The notes below the pieces were generated by a model. That model was not told the DNA's origin, did not search any database, and saw nothing but the letters and a program-made list of their open reading frames with translations. Both the position numbers and the translations under genes were made by a program. Positions 19,640 to 29,021 of a stretch of DNA of 64,000 bases are shown here, in pieces. The first letter of the stretch is position 1, and each line of letters begins with the position of its first letter. Origin of the DNA: Pseudoalteromonas amylolytica (GTDB lineage: Bacteria; Pseudomonadota; Gammaproteobacteria; Enterobacterales; Alteromonadaceae). The stretch lies in contig NZ_MKJU01000006.1 of the NCBI RefSeq assembly GCF_001854605.1, positions 372,001 through 436,000 of the forward strand, given 5' to 3'.

Positions 19640-20488
19640 ATGAATAACAAATTGTGTTTAATCGCTTTCCTTTACTTAACTTCTTTTCAATCCTACGCAG
19701 TAGGTCAAGCCGGATGCGCATTACCAAATGCTGGAAAAGAAATAGCGGAGGGGGAAGTTTTTGGCAACACGCCACTTACTGAAGATGAACAGTTTAGAAA
19801 AGCTGTTTCTCTAGAAGGGCAATATTGGTCTAATAGCAAAGCAGCTAATCCACAGGCAAAAATTGGGTTGCTGAGTAATGCTAAAACAAATAATGCGGCT
19901 GCTTATGCTAGAGCTAAAATCAACGTTGGAGGCCTTGAGGGTTTTGAGGAAGCTGAGGATGGTATATATCAAACCTCAGGTAATATTAATATTAACGTTA
20001 AATATGGCAGTGTGAAAAATGAAAGCTGGATCACAACTGTGAATTCTGATACTCCTGGCGAGTTTGAGTTTCGTATAAACAATGTAAACAAGTATATGGA
20101 GCGACTGGAAAAAGAGTATGCTGTAGCAGGACAGAGTGTTGGGAAGATTTCAGGAACAAGGGTTAATCCATTAACTCGAAAATTTATTCAAGAATATCTA
20201 ACATTTAGCGATGATGGGTTGCCATTTGAGGAGGGAGGGCGCTTGCTAAATGAAGTAAGTGGCTTGCCTGGGATGCATGCCGAGGTATTGGCGTTTAATG
20301 ATATGGTTAACATAGCAGAAGAGTATGGGGTAACACTTACTGAGGAAGAGCTGAGTAGAATCACAATTGCAACGGTTCGAGTCAGTAAACTACCATTAAA
20401 AACGGGGTTTGATTTCACCGCTTGCCCTAATTGCTCTGGTATTCTAAATCGAACAGGTGTATCTATTATAACCAATGATCCGCTTTAA
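19640..20488 (+). CDS. Sec-exported YwqJ-like deaminase (candidate toxin)
   Basis: 282 residues from the ATG at 19640, which has GAGG upstream and a good signal peptide (NKLCLIAFLYLTSFQSYA). The frame is open further upstream inside the preceding gene but that part lacks a ribosome site. The C-terminal third has the zinc-deaminase core: HAE at 213-215 (H213 ligand, E215 catalytic) and CPNC at 262-265 within TACPNCSGIL, with LPGMHAEVLAFND before it. This arrangement matches YwqJ-type deaminases of polymorphic toxin systems. Such domains are thought to deaminate nucleic-acid bases or nucleotides. Unusually, it is not fused to a Rhs or LXG carrier but has its own Sec signal. A terminator follows at 20590-20637. 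Confidence 0.72.
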   Translation: MNNKLCLIAFLYLTSFQSYAVGQAGCALPNAGKEIAEGEVFGNTPLTEDEQFRKAVSLEGQYWSNSKAANPQAKIGLLSNAKTNNAAAYARAKINVGGLEGFEEAEDGIYQTSGNININVKYGSVKNESWITTVNSDTPGEFEFRINNVNKYMERLEKEYAVAGQSVGKISGTRVNPLTRKFIQEYLTFSDDGLPFEEGGRLLNEVSGLPGMHAEVLAFNDMVNIAEEYGVTLTEEELSRITIATVRVSKLPLKTGFDFTACPNCSGILNRTGVSIITNDPL

Positions 20489-20521
20489 TATCGTGCCAAT
20501 AACTATAACAGCTTGACTAGG

Positions 20522-20571
20522 GGCTGATGATGTTTTCTGTATATATCTTGCTCAGTAAAACATCATCAGCC
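20522..20571. repeat. Perfect 15-bp inverted repeat after the deaminase gene
   Basis: GGCTGATGATGTTTT (20522-20536) pairs exactly with AAAACATCATCAGCC (20557-20571) across a 20-base loop. No T-run follows. It may act with the next hairpin as a double transcription stop, or be a processing or protein-binding site. Confidence 0.6.
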
Positions 20572-20589
20572 ACATTAACATCAATGCTA

Positions 20590-20637
20590 GCGATGCCATG
20601 CTGGCGTAATTCCTTTATGGCATCGCATATTTTTTTG
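20590..20637 (+). terminator. Rho-independent terminator after deaminase gene
   Basis: A perfect 10-bp stem (GCGATGCCAT 20590-20599 with ATGGCATCGC 20617-20626) is followed by ATATTTTTTT. It should end the transcript of the large secreted protein and deaminase before the next small gene. Confidence 0.75.
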
Positions 20638-20761
20638 AAATAGCAATATCATGTTTAACTTTCGCAAATGCATTTTTAACCAAATGAAGATTAAAAAAAA
20701 CAGCCACTAAAGCTCAGCAGTCGCTAGGAGGTTATGGCTACCTTGAGTTATTAATATATGC

Positions 20762-21103
20762 GTGCCGTTAAATCTAAATAAGGGAGTAGGTTACATAGTG
20801 ATAGATGAAAATGAATTTCCAGTAGTAGGAGCACGGGCCTGCGATATGGGATCACCAAGAGAATATACCGAGCATATGTACGAAGTCTATTTTGAAGTGG
20901 GTGAACATGAAAATATGGCCCTACGCACTTTTGAAGAATACCTAGGTCCTGATCGGTTAGGGTTTATCACGCCGATGGATCATGGTTATTTGCTCAAAGT
21001 GCCGCTGCAAGCTGTGCCAGACCTAGTCATATCATTGAGTGAAAAGAACATTGCCGTGTATCAAGTGGTGCGTTTTGCGCGTTCGAAGGAGGTTTGGCGG
21101 TAA
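20762..21103 (+). CDS. Small protein of unknown function, possible immunity protein
   Basis: 113 residues from a GTG at 20762; a second in-frame GTG at 20798 is also possible, and neither has a perfect ribosome site (an AGGAGG sits further upstream, before a six-codon frame). The protein is soluble and acidic, with EVYFEVGEHENMALRTFEEY and ITPMDHGYLLKVPLQAVPDL; I do not recognise a named family. Its size, acidity and place 270 bases after the deaminase gene would suit an immunity protein. However, a terminator lies between the genes, so joint expression is not supported. A hairpin repeat begins just after the stop. Confidence 0.5.
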   Translation: MPLNLNKGVGYIVIDENEFPVVGARACDMGSPREYTEHMYEVYFEVGEHENMALRTFEEYLGPDRLGFITPMDHGYLLKVPLQAVPDLVISLSEKNIAVYQVVRFARSKEVWR

Positions 21104-21109
21104 GCCACT

Positions 21110-21189
21110 GGATGGCGGCTTTTTACTTAACTAACCTACCGAGGCACCGGAGTAGGTCGGTTAAGTGCCAAAGCCTCACCACCCGACAT
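21110..21189. repeat. Interspersed hairpin repeat, copy A
   Basis: GGATGGCGGC ... CTTAACTAACCTACC, then GTAGGTCGGTTAAG ... CCACCCGAC form two imperfectly complementary arms. Related copies lie at 46096-46169, 59694-59728 and 60338-60373. It looks like a REP-type noncoding repeat of this genome. Confidence 0.6.
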
Positions 21190-21270
21190 GGATTGTCGTT
21201 AATTTCGAATATGAAGTTAAGTCACTTCTACGAGGCAATTGAATACAAATTACTAATCAACATAAATCTT

Positions 21271-21791
21271 CTAAAGCCCACCAATCACGCTTTCAAGTTT
21301 TTGATTAAACGCTTCTCATGTCACTTGTTCATTTGGGGCATCAAAGTTGTCGAATAAGCTGGGTAATGACAGGGCACCTTTTACGTTGGCCGCAAAATAT
21401 GGGGCGGACTCGTTGGCTGCTTTTAGTACACTTTGTGCGCCGCCTTGACCGGGTGAAGTAGACAGCATGATCACCGATTTATTTTGAAATACTTTCTTAT
21501 CAATACGAGACGTCCAATCAAACACGTTTTTGTAGGCAGCGGAGTAGGTGCCGTTATGTTCAGCGAATGAAGCTACGATAACATTGGCATCACCGATGGC
21601 CTGATAGAGGTTATGCGCAAGTTGTGGGATGCCGCCTTCTTTTTCCCTGTCGCCACTAAAGATGGGCATTTCAAAATCATGGATATTGAGCGACGAAACC
21701 TCTGCTAGGGGAGCTGCTTTGCGACATATAAAGCCAATCTCTTGTTGATAGAGCTTTTATTATTGCTTGCTGAGAAAGCTAGTACTTTCAT
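21271..21791 (-). pseudogene. NADPH-dependent FMN reductase pseudogene
   Basis: From an ATG at 21791 (AAGGA seven bases before it) the frame reads MKVLAFSASNNKSSINKRLA, the phosphate-binding start of NAD(P)H-dependent FMN reductases. It then breaks with a one-base frameshift near 21740. The rest continues as APLAEVSSLNIHDFEMPIFS, with SFAEHNGTYSAAYKNVFDW and LSTSPGQGGAQSVL, the normal FMN-site motifs. An in-frame TGA at 21316-21318 interrupts the tail, which reads on as EAFNQKLESVIGGL to a stop at 21271. Two independent lesions argue for a true pseudogene rather than a sequencing error. The intact family has about 175-185 residues. Confidence 0.8.
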
Positions 21792-21967
21792 ATTTAATTC
21801 CTTATAGATCAGAATTTTATTTTTAATTGGTTGCCACTTTAAAACCTCAGCTTAACTTAAGGTCAATGAATAAATTTAGTTTTTAAAGTTAAAGGCGTGA
21901 CAACTTTGGAAGTAAGCGGATGACGTCACGAAACGTTATTTGACGCGTGTCTGGCATAACTGTAACT

Positions 21968-21981
21968 ATTGTATACAATAT
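21968..21981. promoter_or_regulatory. 14-bp palindrome upstream of chitinase
   Basis: TATTGTATACAATA is a perfect palindrome, 120 bases before the chitinase start. The same core lies upstream of the collagenase at 10025-10042, and TATACAATAT also occurs at 32470 in the AraC/operon divergent gap. It is a good candidate for a dimeric regulator site; no regulator is assigned. Confidence 0.4.
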
Positions 21982-22100
21982 ATCTTGTGGTGTCGTCTTA
22001 TTTTAATATATGAAGTACTGATCGCACCGCAGATATACAACAAAGCGCACATAACAAACTTGAGTCATGTGCGCTGATACAACTAGGTAGAGGGACTCTA

Positions 22101-23558
22101 ATGAAATTATCAAACAGTAAGCGGGCTAACCTATTGAGTACGATACTTCTGTCTGTCACAGCTTCCGCTTGTGCAAAAGCAGACTATCCGTACTTTACTG
22201 GCACCCATCAAAAGTTTAAGCAAACCAGCAACAAGGTAGTGGGCACTTACATTGCCAATTGGTCTAACCCCAGCATCATTGATGATGTGCCGGGTGATAA
22301 CTTAACACATGTTTTGTATGCATTTTTGCGGGCTTGTGGGCCAGGAGAAAGGCCAAATGATGCAACTGTATGTGCGAACAAAGCTGACTTTCAATTAGCT
22401 GAAGATAGCACCACAGTAGATAAGCAATTTGCGCCTAAGTTTTTACAATTAAAGCAAAAGTATCCACATTTAAAAATACTGCCATCGGTGGGAGGTTGGG
22501 GTGGCTCAGGCACCTTCGCACCCATGGCGAAAAATGCACAGTCGAGGCAAGTATTTGTCCAGTCAGTGGTCAGTTACCTTAAAACACATCGTGCTTTTGA
22601 TGGTATCGATATTGATTGGGAGTGGCCAAGCACGATAGAGGAAGGTGGTCACTATGCTGACCTTATGCAAGATTTAAGAGCTGCATTCGATGTGCTTGAA
22701 AGCGAATTAGGACGAGAGTACGTCATTACCAGTGCAATTGGAACGCACAAAAATAACGTGAAGAATATTGATTATGAGCGTGCAGCGCCTTACCTCGATC
22801 ATATATTTTTAATGACTTATGACTTTTTTGGTGGCTGGTCTAAAAACAACATCGGTCATCATACTGCCTTAGATGCCCATGGTGAGAATAGCGTGCCACA
22901 CGGCGTAAAACAAGGCGTGCAAAACTTGCTGGATAGAAGCGTACCCGCTGACAAATTGGTTGTGGGTGTGGCGAAATATGCTCGTGGTTTTGATGGCGTG
23001 AGTTTAAGCGCATCGGGCACACACATTGGTGGACGCGCAACTGGTTTATTTCCAAAAGCTGTTCAGTCATGGGATGAAGAGGGCGTTGGTACCTATAAGC
23101 GCATAGTGAATGAAGTGATAGGTGCCAACGGTCAGGGTATTAATGGCTTTAGTATCCATTATGATGCAGATTGCGATTGCTACTATGCATGGCGAGACAG
23201 TGACAAAGCTTTTGTTGGTTTCGACCATCCCGCAAGCGTGATCAGTAAAGCCAACTTTGTATTAACGCATCATTTAGGCGGCATATTTGCGTGGGAATAC
23301 GCACAAGACAACGGTGATATTTTGAGTGCCATGAATTATGGTGTGGGTAATCAGTGGTTTGGTCAATCTGATCCTGATGATGGCGTTGGCGCATGTAAAG
23401 GGATAGAAAGCTGGCAAGCCGATGACGTTTACCGCAAAGGCAACCGTGTTTACGTCGACAACGGTTTGTATGAAGCTAAGTGGTATACGAAAAACCATCA
23501 TCCAGAACAATACTCTGGTCCATGGCAAGTTTGGCGTTTTATTAGCACCTGTCAGTAG
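22101..23558 (+). CDS. Secreted GH18 chitinase with C-terminal chitin-binding module
   Basis: 485 residues. A signal peptide (ANLLSTILLSVTASACAKA) leads into a GH18 barrel: VVGTYIANWSNPSI, then LPSVGGWGGSG, then the catalytic DGIDIDWEW at 167-175 with E174 as acid/base. MTYDFFGGW supplies the substrate-positioning Met-Tyr-Asp. The C-terminal 55 residues (WQADDVYRKGNRVYVDNGLY, then WQVWRF) form a CBM5/12-type chitin-binding module bounded by two cysteines. It should hydrolyse beta-1,4 bonds of chitin outside the cell. The same terminal module is on the M4 and S8 proteases at 47.9-51.5 kb. It is a single gene: upstream palindrome at 21968, downstream terminator at 23563. Confidence 0.95.
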   Translation: MKLSNSKRANLLSTILLSVTASACAKADYPYFTGTHQKFKQTSNKVVGTYIANWSNPSIIDDVPGDNLTHVLYAFLRACGPGERPNDATVCANKADFQLAEDSTTVDKQFAPKFLQLKQKYPHLKILPSVGGWGGSGTFAPMAKNAQSRQVFVQSVVSYLKTHRAFDGIDIDWEWPSTIEEGGHYADLMQDLRAAFDVLESELGREYVITSAIGTHKNNVKNIDYERAAPYLDHIFLMTYDFFGGWSKNNIGHHTALDAHGENSVPHGVKQGVQNLLDRSVPADKLVVGVAKYARGFDGVSLSASGTHIGGRATGLFPKAVQSWDEEGVGTYKRIVNEVIGANGQGINGFSIHYDADCDCYYAWRDSDKAFVGFDHPASVISKANFVLTHHLGGIFAWEYAQDNGDILSAMNYGVGNQWFGQSDPDDGVGACKGIESWQADDVYRKGNRVYVDNGLYEAKWYTKNHHPEQYSGPWQVWRFISTCQ

Positions 23559-23562
23559 AGAT

Positions 23563-23596
23563 AAAAAATAGCCCGAGGTTGTCGGGCTAATTTCTT
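23563..23596 (+). terminator. Terminator of the chitinase gene
   Basis: TAGCCCGA and TCGGGCTA (23569-23576, 23582-23589) form an 8-bp stem with a 5-base loop, followed by ATTTCTT. An A-run on the other side could make it work in both directions. Confidence 0.8.
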
Positions 23597-23809
23597 GCAT
23601 AAGCAACAGATGCAAGTAACTACTTGTGACTTTGGTGTTAAGTTAACTTAGTATCGGTGTACTTCAACTTTTTGTATGCCTCAGATTGCTACATTTTACT
23701 TGTGAGACAAGGTGTTGATAGCGAGGTTAACAATCACAAGTTTAGTGCACCACATCAATTGGATTAAAAACAATAAAATGCATAAGAATATTTTGCGTTG
23801 AATCGATAT

Positions 23810-24523
23810 GTACTCATTTCTGCCATTGTGATGTTCATTGCATGCATTGATGCCTTTGGTGGAGTACTTGGATTTTGGTCCATAACTCACCTAGATGAAC
23901 GCATGGTCATTTAGCTTTTGAACTAAGCACATTAACCTTGTTGTTGGTCAGCAGTTTGTTACTTAGAAATAAACTTAAGTTTGGTACCGAGATTTATAAA
24001 TTAGCGTGGTTATGCACGCTATCAATAACAGTGTGTATGTTTGGCGATATTGTTAATTTTCATCTGAGTCAAACTTTCTATGTCCACTCAAATGTGGTTA
24101 AGCATGATTATTTAATCGACTCATTTATATTCTTTGCACCAGGATATGCTTTATTACTGGCTGCAGTGCGAGAGTATTGTTGTGTATTTACTCACCTAGT
24201 GTTATCACTTTTGTTGCTTTGCTGGCATTTATTGTCGCTGCGCTTTGTTATAGCAATATGTTTACTTCAGACAGTGGTCGTACTTTATCTCTCTTTCTTT
24301 TGCATATAGCCTGTTAATTTCATTGCCTGCATGTGCTGCTATATTACAGCTGTTGAGTCCTTTTGGGCGAAGATACTGGTTACTGGCGTTAGGTCTTGCG
24401 TTAGTCACGATTGCAGATGCCATTATTGGTGCGTTTTGGATATTTGGTAACAATAGTGCAGGTTTTTTCCACTCGCACGAGAAATTAATTGGATACTATA
24501 TATTGCGTCGCAAAGCATCATGA
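23810..24523 (+). pseudogene. Decayed multi-pass membrane protein gene
   Basis: Hydrophobic segments continue across three frames. ISAIVMFIACIDAFGGVLGFWS (about 23816-23880) ends at a TAG. Then LLLVSSLLLRNKLKFG through AVREYCCVFTHLVLSLLL lies in the next frame (23938-24309). After another shift come LLISLPACAAILQLLSPFGR and VTIADAIIGAFWIFGN up to the stop at 24523. Together they resemble one protein of about 230 residues with seven or so membrane helices. I do not recognise the family. No piece has a convincing start with a ribosome site, so it is called a pseudogene. Confidence 0.5.
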
Positions 24524-24640
24524 TCCACTTACCACGGGTGGTAGCTGCGACTAATCTACTTGAAGCAGAGCCTTTGCGTGGTCAGTGAGAATGAAGGTTG
24601 GTCTGGTGCTTTTGTTCATATAGTAATGCAGACGTTAGCT

Positions 24641-24671
24641 GAAAAAAGGGCAAGCTATCAGGGCTGCCCTT
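24641..24671 (-). terminator. Terminator of the GEVED metalloprotease gene
   Basis: AAGGGCA and TGCCCTT pair over a 12-base loop. On the minus strand the stem is followed by TTTTTTC. It lies about 135 bases after the stop codon of the leftward metalloprotease gene. Confidence 0.7.
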
Positions 24672-24805
24672 CAAAAGGATAAAAGTAGTATAATTTGCAG
24701 TTAAATTGAGCTTATCTTGAACCACTAAAAAATAGTAACATCGGAGATGAGCTAAGCTATTGATATAAAGCCTTTGTCATGTTTACTATCCCAGCTTCAA
24801 GTAAG

Positions 24806-26740
24806 TTAGAACTTTTCGACTCTAACCTCTATCCATGCATTGGCCGTGTCTTCCGTGCCGCCTTTGGCTACAGGTGTGATCCTAAAACCATTCCACGGAT
24901 CAGTGAAGCTTTTACCAATGGCCAGCTCTGCGTCTGTTTCGTCTTCAATTTCCCAGCGTGAGTTGTCTTTTGAATTGGGTGTCATATCAAGTAATGCTGA
25001 ACGATGATTCCAAAATGAAGGTAATGATTCATTCTCCATGTAACCTTGAATGTTAACTAGCACGCCATTTTTGGTATTATTGTTGTACCTGTTATTGGTT
25101 GTTCTGTACTCCAACCAATAGGTGTAATCACCATTACCAGACTTCAACCTAAGACCAATATTGCCAGGGGCATTGGTTCCTGAGGCTGTACCATGGTCAA
25201 AGGCGTATATACGATAGGTGCCAGAGATTGTAATAACAGGAGCATCAGCATCATTAACCCAGCCTTTAAAATAGCTTTTGTACATTAAATTGTATTCTTC
25301 TAAGGTATGTGCACCCATACCCATCATGGCATGTGGGTTACCATAGTTTCTAATAGTGTCTGAGCCAGAATTGATGATTTGGTTGCCACCTTCCACAGAC
25401 ATTGAATGACGTAGGCCCATAGCATGCCCCATTTCATGCGCAATTGTTCCCGGTGTATGGTGATATAGTTGGATATATGGAGGTCCCGCTTGCGAGTTAA
25501 TATTTGACACTTGGGGTGCTGCAACCATCACCAGTGTGGCTTCACCGGGGAAGTTCAGGTCAACACCGGCTTGGGCAATTCTTTGTTCGTAAAGTTTATG
25601 CCAAGATCGGGTATCACTGTCGTATTTTGATTTAGGCTCATTGATGTAAATTTCAGGCTTGACTTCCCATGTAACGTTAAAACGACCATAAGACTGTTCT
25701 GTATAGTAGTTTTTAACGGCCTGCATATCGGCTTCGATTTGTGCATTTGACCAAGGTAGCGCGCTATCGCTAAAACTAAACGGGAAAATAAGCACATTGA
25801 CATGCGAATACGGATAGCCTGTATTACCAGGATCGGGCTGACCTGGCTGTGTTCGACATGACGTTTTGCCTAGGTCTGCCACTATGGTAGCGCCTTTGAA
25901 TAAACCTCTAAGTGTCACATTAGTCCAATATTTAGTTGGGTTAGTGATGACCACACATTCAGTGTTTCCGATATGCTTCGAGCGAATGCTATCATCTCCT
26001 GGTTTAGGATAACCACCTTCACCATTTCTTGCTTCAAGGGTAAGGTTACCAAGGCCGTACGATGTTGTAATAGCAACACTGCCTGCGGAATCAGCTCCCG
26101 GTACTGAAAAGCTCACAAATTGAGATGATGTAGGGACACACAGCGGTACCCCATTGACAAGTGTTCTTGCATCACTTGGTGCTTGAGTTGCACACATATC
26201 AGGCATTTGAGTGTTATCCGATGTGCCAATAACCACAGTGTAATCTTCCACTTCCCCTGAACTAAAGTTTTCACACGCACTACTCACAGGCGAGTTATAC
26301 TTCATTATCACGCGCATTCTAGAGGTGATGTCCGCAGCCGAACTTGGAATGCTAAGGTTGGTTGTGAGTACTGATTTTCCATCACCACTGCCAACCAATT
26401 CCTCTGCGTCATTAAAATCGCCATCATTGTTTAAATCTATGTAAATGCGCCAATATTCTGGGTAAGCATTATTTATAAAACCGGGGGTTAGGGTGATTGG
26501 GTTACTACCAACAACCAAGTTAGCGGTTTGAGAGGTAAAGTCACTGTAGGCATTAGTGCCAGTGGTTACGTTGTTTAGGCCACCGACAGACACGCCAGCG
26601 ATATATTCATAATTTCCGCCACCAGAACTGCTACAGTAGTTTGCAGCCACGTCTGAAGCAAGTGCATTTGTTGAGAGAGTTGCGAAACACGCTGCAGCGG
26701 ATAAAACCGCAAGCGTGCGCTTTGGATTTTGATGTTTCAC
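24806..26740 (-). CDS. Secreted zinc metalloprotease with GEVED domain (gametolysin-like)
   Basis: About 644 residues from a GTG at 26740. This start has TTAGGAG ten bases upstream and gives a clean signal peptide (NPKRTLAVLSAAACFATLSTNALA); an ATG 48 bases earlier would add a poorly signal-like leader. Order: GEVED domain (about 35-175, ending SSGEVEDYTVVIG and including the calcium-like DLNNDGDFND), a PPC-like domain (about 190-295), then the catalytic domain with HEMGHAMGLRH at 435-445 (H435, H439, H445 ligands, E436 catalytic) and a Met-turn-like HAMMGMG. The HExxHxxGxxH plus LEEYNLMYKSYFKGW suggests gametolysin/M11-type enzymes. It should act outside the cell on protein. A terminator lies downstream. 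Confidence 0.88.
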   Translation of the reverse strand: MKHQNPKRTLAVLSAAACFATLSTNALASDVAANYCSSSGGGNYEYIAGVSVGGLNNVTTGTNAYSDFTSQTANLVVGSNPITLTPGFINNAYPEYWRIYIDLNNDGDFNDAEELVGSGDGKSVLTTNLSIPSSAADITSRMRVIMKYNSPVSSACENFSSGEVEDYTVVIGTSDNTQMPDMCATQAPSDARTLVNGVPLCVPTSSQFVSFSVPGADSAGSVAITTSYGLGNLTLEARNGEGGYPKPGDDSIRSKHIGNTECVVITNPTKYWTNVTLRGLFKGATIVADLGKTSCRTQPGQPDPGNTGYPYSHVNVLIFPFSFSDSALPWSNAQIEADMQAVKNYYTEQSYGRFNVTWEVKPEIYINEPKSKYDSDTRSWHKLYEQRIAQAGVDLNFPGEATLVMVAAPQVSNINSQAGPPYIQLYHHTPGTIAHEMGHAMGLRHSMSVEGGNQIINSGSDTIRNYGNPHAMMGMGAHTLEEYNLMYKSYFKGWVNDADAPVITISGTYRIYAFDHGTASGTNAPGNIGLRLKSGNGDYTYWLEYRTTNNRYNNNTKNGVLVNIQGYMENESLPSFWNHRSALLDMTPNSKDNSRWEIEDETDAELAIGKSFTDPWNGFRITPVAKGGTEDTANAWIEVRVEKF

Positions 26741-27239
26741 TTTACATGTGCTCCTAAGAGTAATTAAACCTTTAAATGGGGTACTCATGCGTTCAATTTG
26801 TCGAATTTACCTTCACATTAAATTAAATATTCAACAGGAGAATTTATGAGTTATTTAAATGTATATTTTATACAAATTTTGTACAGCCTAAATTTCTCTA
26901 AGCAAAAGTAACTATCAATAAACGGCTTTTAACCTCATAAAAATTAGGTTTATAATTTGCATATTCTTTTTTTGAATAATGTATGCAATTTTCAGTTTGC
27001 TTACATACAGGATTGTTTTGTCTCAAACGTTTCGTTGTCAAAAAGCCATTTATACCGATCGTGCTATGTCGACAGTGGAATGCGGTGGTGGTGTTAATAC
27101 TCAAAAAATATATCTATCAGAAGAATGCGCATTGTTTAATGTGCCACATATGTCTTTATTTAGGGGCTTAGTGATCTAAGTGAAATGAGGGGGGAGCCTT
27201 GAATGGATCCCTTTCCAAGGCTCGGATGTTTAAATCACA
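26741..27239. other. Intergenic region before GEVED protease
   Basis: AT-rich; holds the leftward protease promoter. Near 26865 TATACAAATTTTGTACA makes a loose palindrome. Rightward frames of about 60 codons (26979-27179) have no recognised product. GAGCCTTG/CAAGGCTC (27194-27223) forms an 8-bp hairpin just after the stop of the leftward lipoprotein gene, without a T-run. Confidence 0.4.
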
Positions 27240-28608
27240 TTACTGTTTATCGCGCACATTATTATAAAGCGCCTGAAGAGGACCGTTTTGAATGTGTTGT
27301 CTCATCAGGTTTGCTTGGCTGATAGAAAACATACGCTTGTTTTCGTCAGCGACTTGGCTATCACGCATATAGTTGAATAATAAGCCTTTGTTAGTACATT
27401 CAGGGCTTGGTTGGATCACGCCGTCACAGGGTAAGTTGCGATGGCCGTTTTCTAGTCCTTGAACGATATGACCAATTAAGCCCAGATAATGACCCATGTT
27501 ATGCGTCAGCGTTTTACCGAGTTTTGCATCAAAACTGCGATTAGAAAAATCTGAAAATTTGCGATGATCAATGGCTATCCCGGCAAGTGAGTTTGGCTCG
27601 CTAGTCGCAGTGAGCTGATAGGTAGCTTCTTGGTCTATGGTTGATGCTGGTTTTTCGCCAACCCATACATTAATCACTTTATTTGCATCCCACATTGATG
27701 ATTTCATTGCTTGTTCAGTCAGCGCTTGATTAGCCGAAATACGATTGATACCTGTACTTGGTGCGCCATCAGGCGTATTTTTTGCTAAATAAAATGTGAT
27801 GCCGGTATCAGCAATATACTGTCTGTGACTATCAGGAATAGCCTTGTTCACTGCTGAGTAAGCACCTATTAAAAAATCAAAGTCTGCGAGCAATTTCGAG
27901 CGTCTAAAATGCATGTTTAATAGCTCAACATGACTGCTAGCTTGAACATCGCTGATAGATACATTGTCGTTTTCAACTATATGCACCACAACGGGTAAAC
28001 GAATAGGTTCGGCAAACTCGTCTAAAGTACTGAAGTTTGAAATAAATGTTGCTTCAATATGGCAAGGCGATTGCGCTGACATAACATGCCAGTTACCTCT
28101 ATTGTCCATTGTGGCGCCGCAACCAGTAACCTTATCCAAAATATGATCAGATTGGGGGTTTTGCAATAATATCAAAACGACTACCTTGTTCTACACTTTG
28201 TGGTAGAGAAGGTAGGGAACCAAATCCTAAAACAGAGCTGGTAACAGGGATCATCATTTGTTCTTTTGCCATTACTTTAATCGAGCACGGTTTTTCAGGC
28301 GCTGTAACGTTAATTTTTCCGCTCTCTTGATTGTATGTCGCGTCACATCCACTGATGGACTCGAATTTATAGCCTTGAGTCAACGTTAAGCTGAATACTC
28401 CATTTTCCCCAGTTTTTAGGTTAAGTGCATTAGGCGTAATAGACATCGCTTGCTCGTCTACCTCTATTGAGATTTGTATGATAGACGGCGCGACACTTTT
28501 TATTGGCAGAGACTGCTGTGCGGCGCTTTCATTGTTTGATGAGCCGCCCGAGCATCCTAACGTCATTACGCTGAATACAGCGATTGGAACAAGACGCGTG
28601 ATATTCAT
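27240..28608 (-). pseudogene. Frameshifted lipoprotein with degenerate M43-like metalloprotease domain
   Basis: The ATG at 28608 (AGGAAAATAATC before it) starts a lipoprotein: the lipobox VMTLGC is followed by SGGSSNN. The first frame runs 153 codons and stops at 28147. The second frame (from about 28170) continues the same pattern. GYKFESISGCDATYNQ in the first part and DHILDKVTGCGATMDN in the second are tandem copies of one small domain. The break lies at a five-C run near 28158; dropping one C joins the frames to about 455 residues. The C-terminal domain resembles M43 pappalysin-like proteases, but the zinc motif reads HNMGHYLGLIGH. The catalytic Glu is Asn and the third His is shifted, so protease activity is unlikely. 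Frameshift may be genuine, phase-variable or an assembly error. The ToxR-like gene next door may relate to it. Confidence 0.7.
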
Positions 28609-29021
28609 GATTATTTTCCTAATTAATAAAGGTGAGTAACAGTTGCGCTAAAGCTATCAACCTTGGCTAAATTGCAAACTAAATAGATCTGAGTTTTTCT
28701 TAATGAAATACGCAGTTTTATGAAAAATAAGCTTATTTATTGATTTTTCCGTATTGAGTATGAATATTTCATTTAGGAAATTGCATGAGTTGTGAGCGCT
28801 CATGAGGGAACAATTGGCAAACTTAGACATTATCTTTATGTGTGAGTTATATTAATGGCTGGTCTGAGTTCTGTTTGGTTTGTCGACGGATAGTGTAAGG
28901 GTGTAAAGAGTTGTGATATAAAGTTCGACTGGATTTTTGGTAATGATAGAGGGACCTACTATAACTATGCGAAACGTCTAATACGTGGCGCTAGTGTAAA
29001 TTTTGACAAAAGGTACTTGGT
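28609..29021. other. Divergent promoter region
   Basis: 413 bases between the leftward lipoprotein and the rightward ToxR-like regulator. It is AT-rich with no gene, RNA or strong repeat seen. It must hold both promoters. Confidence 0.45.

Noticed and set aside
22840..23070. Antisense frame within the chitinase
   Set aside because: The opposite strand encodes the conserved GH18 domain, so this frame is a shadow.
28158..28175. Two overlapping lipoprotein/protease genes rather than one frameshifted gene
   Set aside because: The second frame starts inside a repeat-domain pattern without a ribosome site or signal peptide, and joins in register by removing one C.
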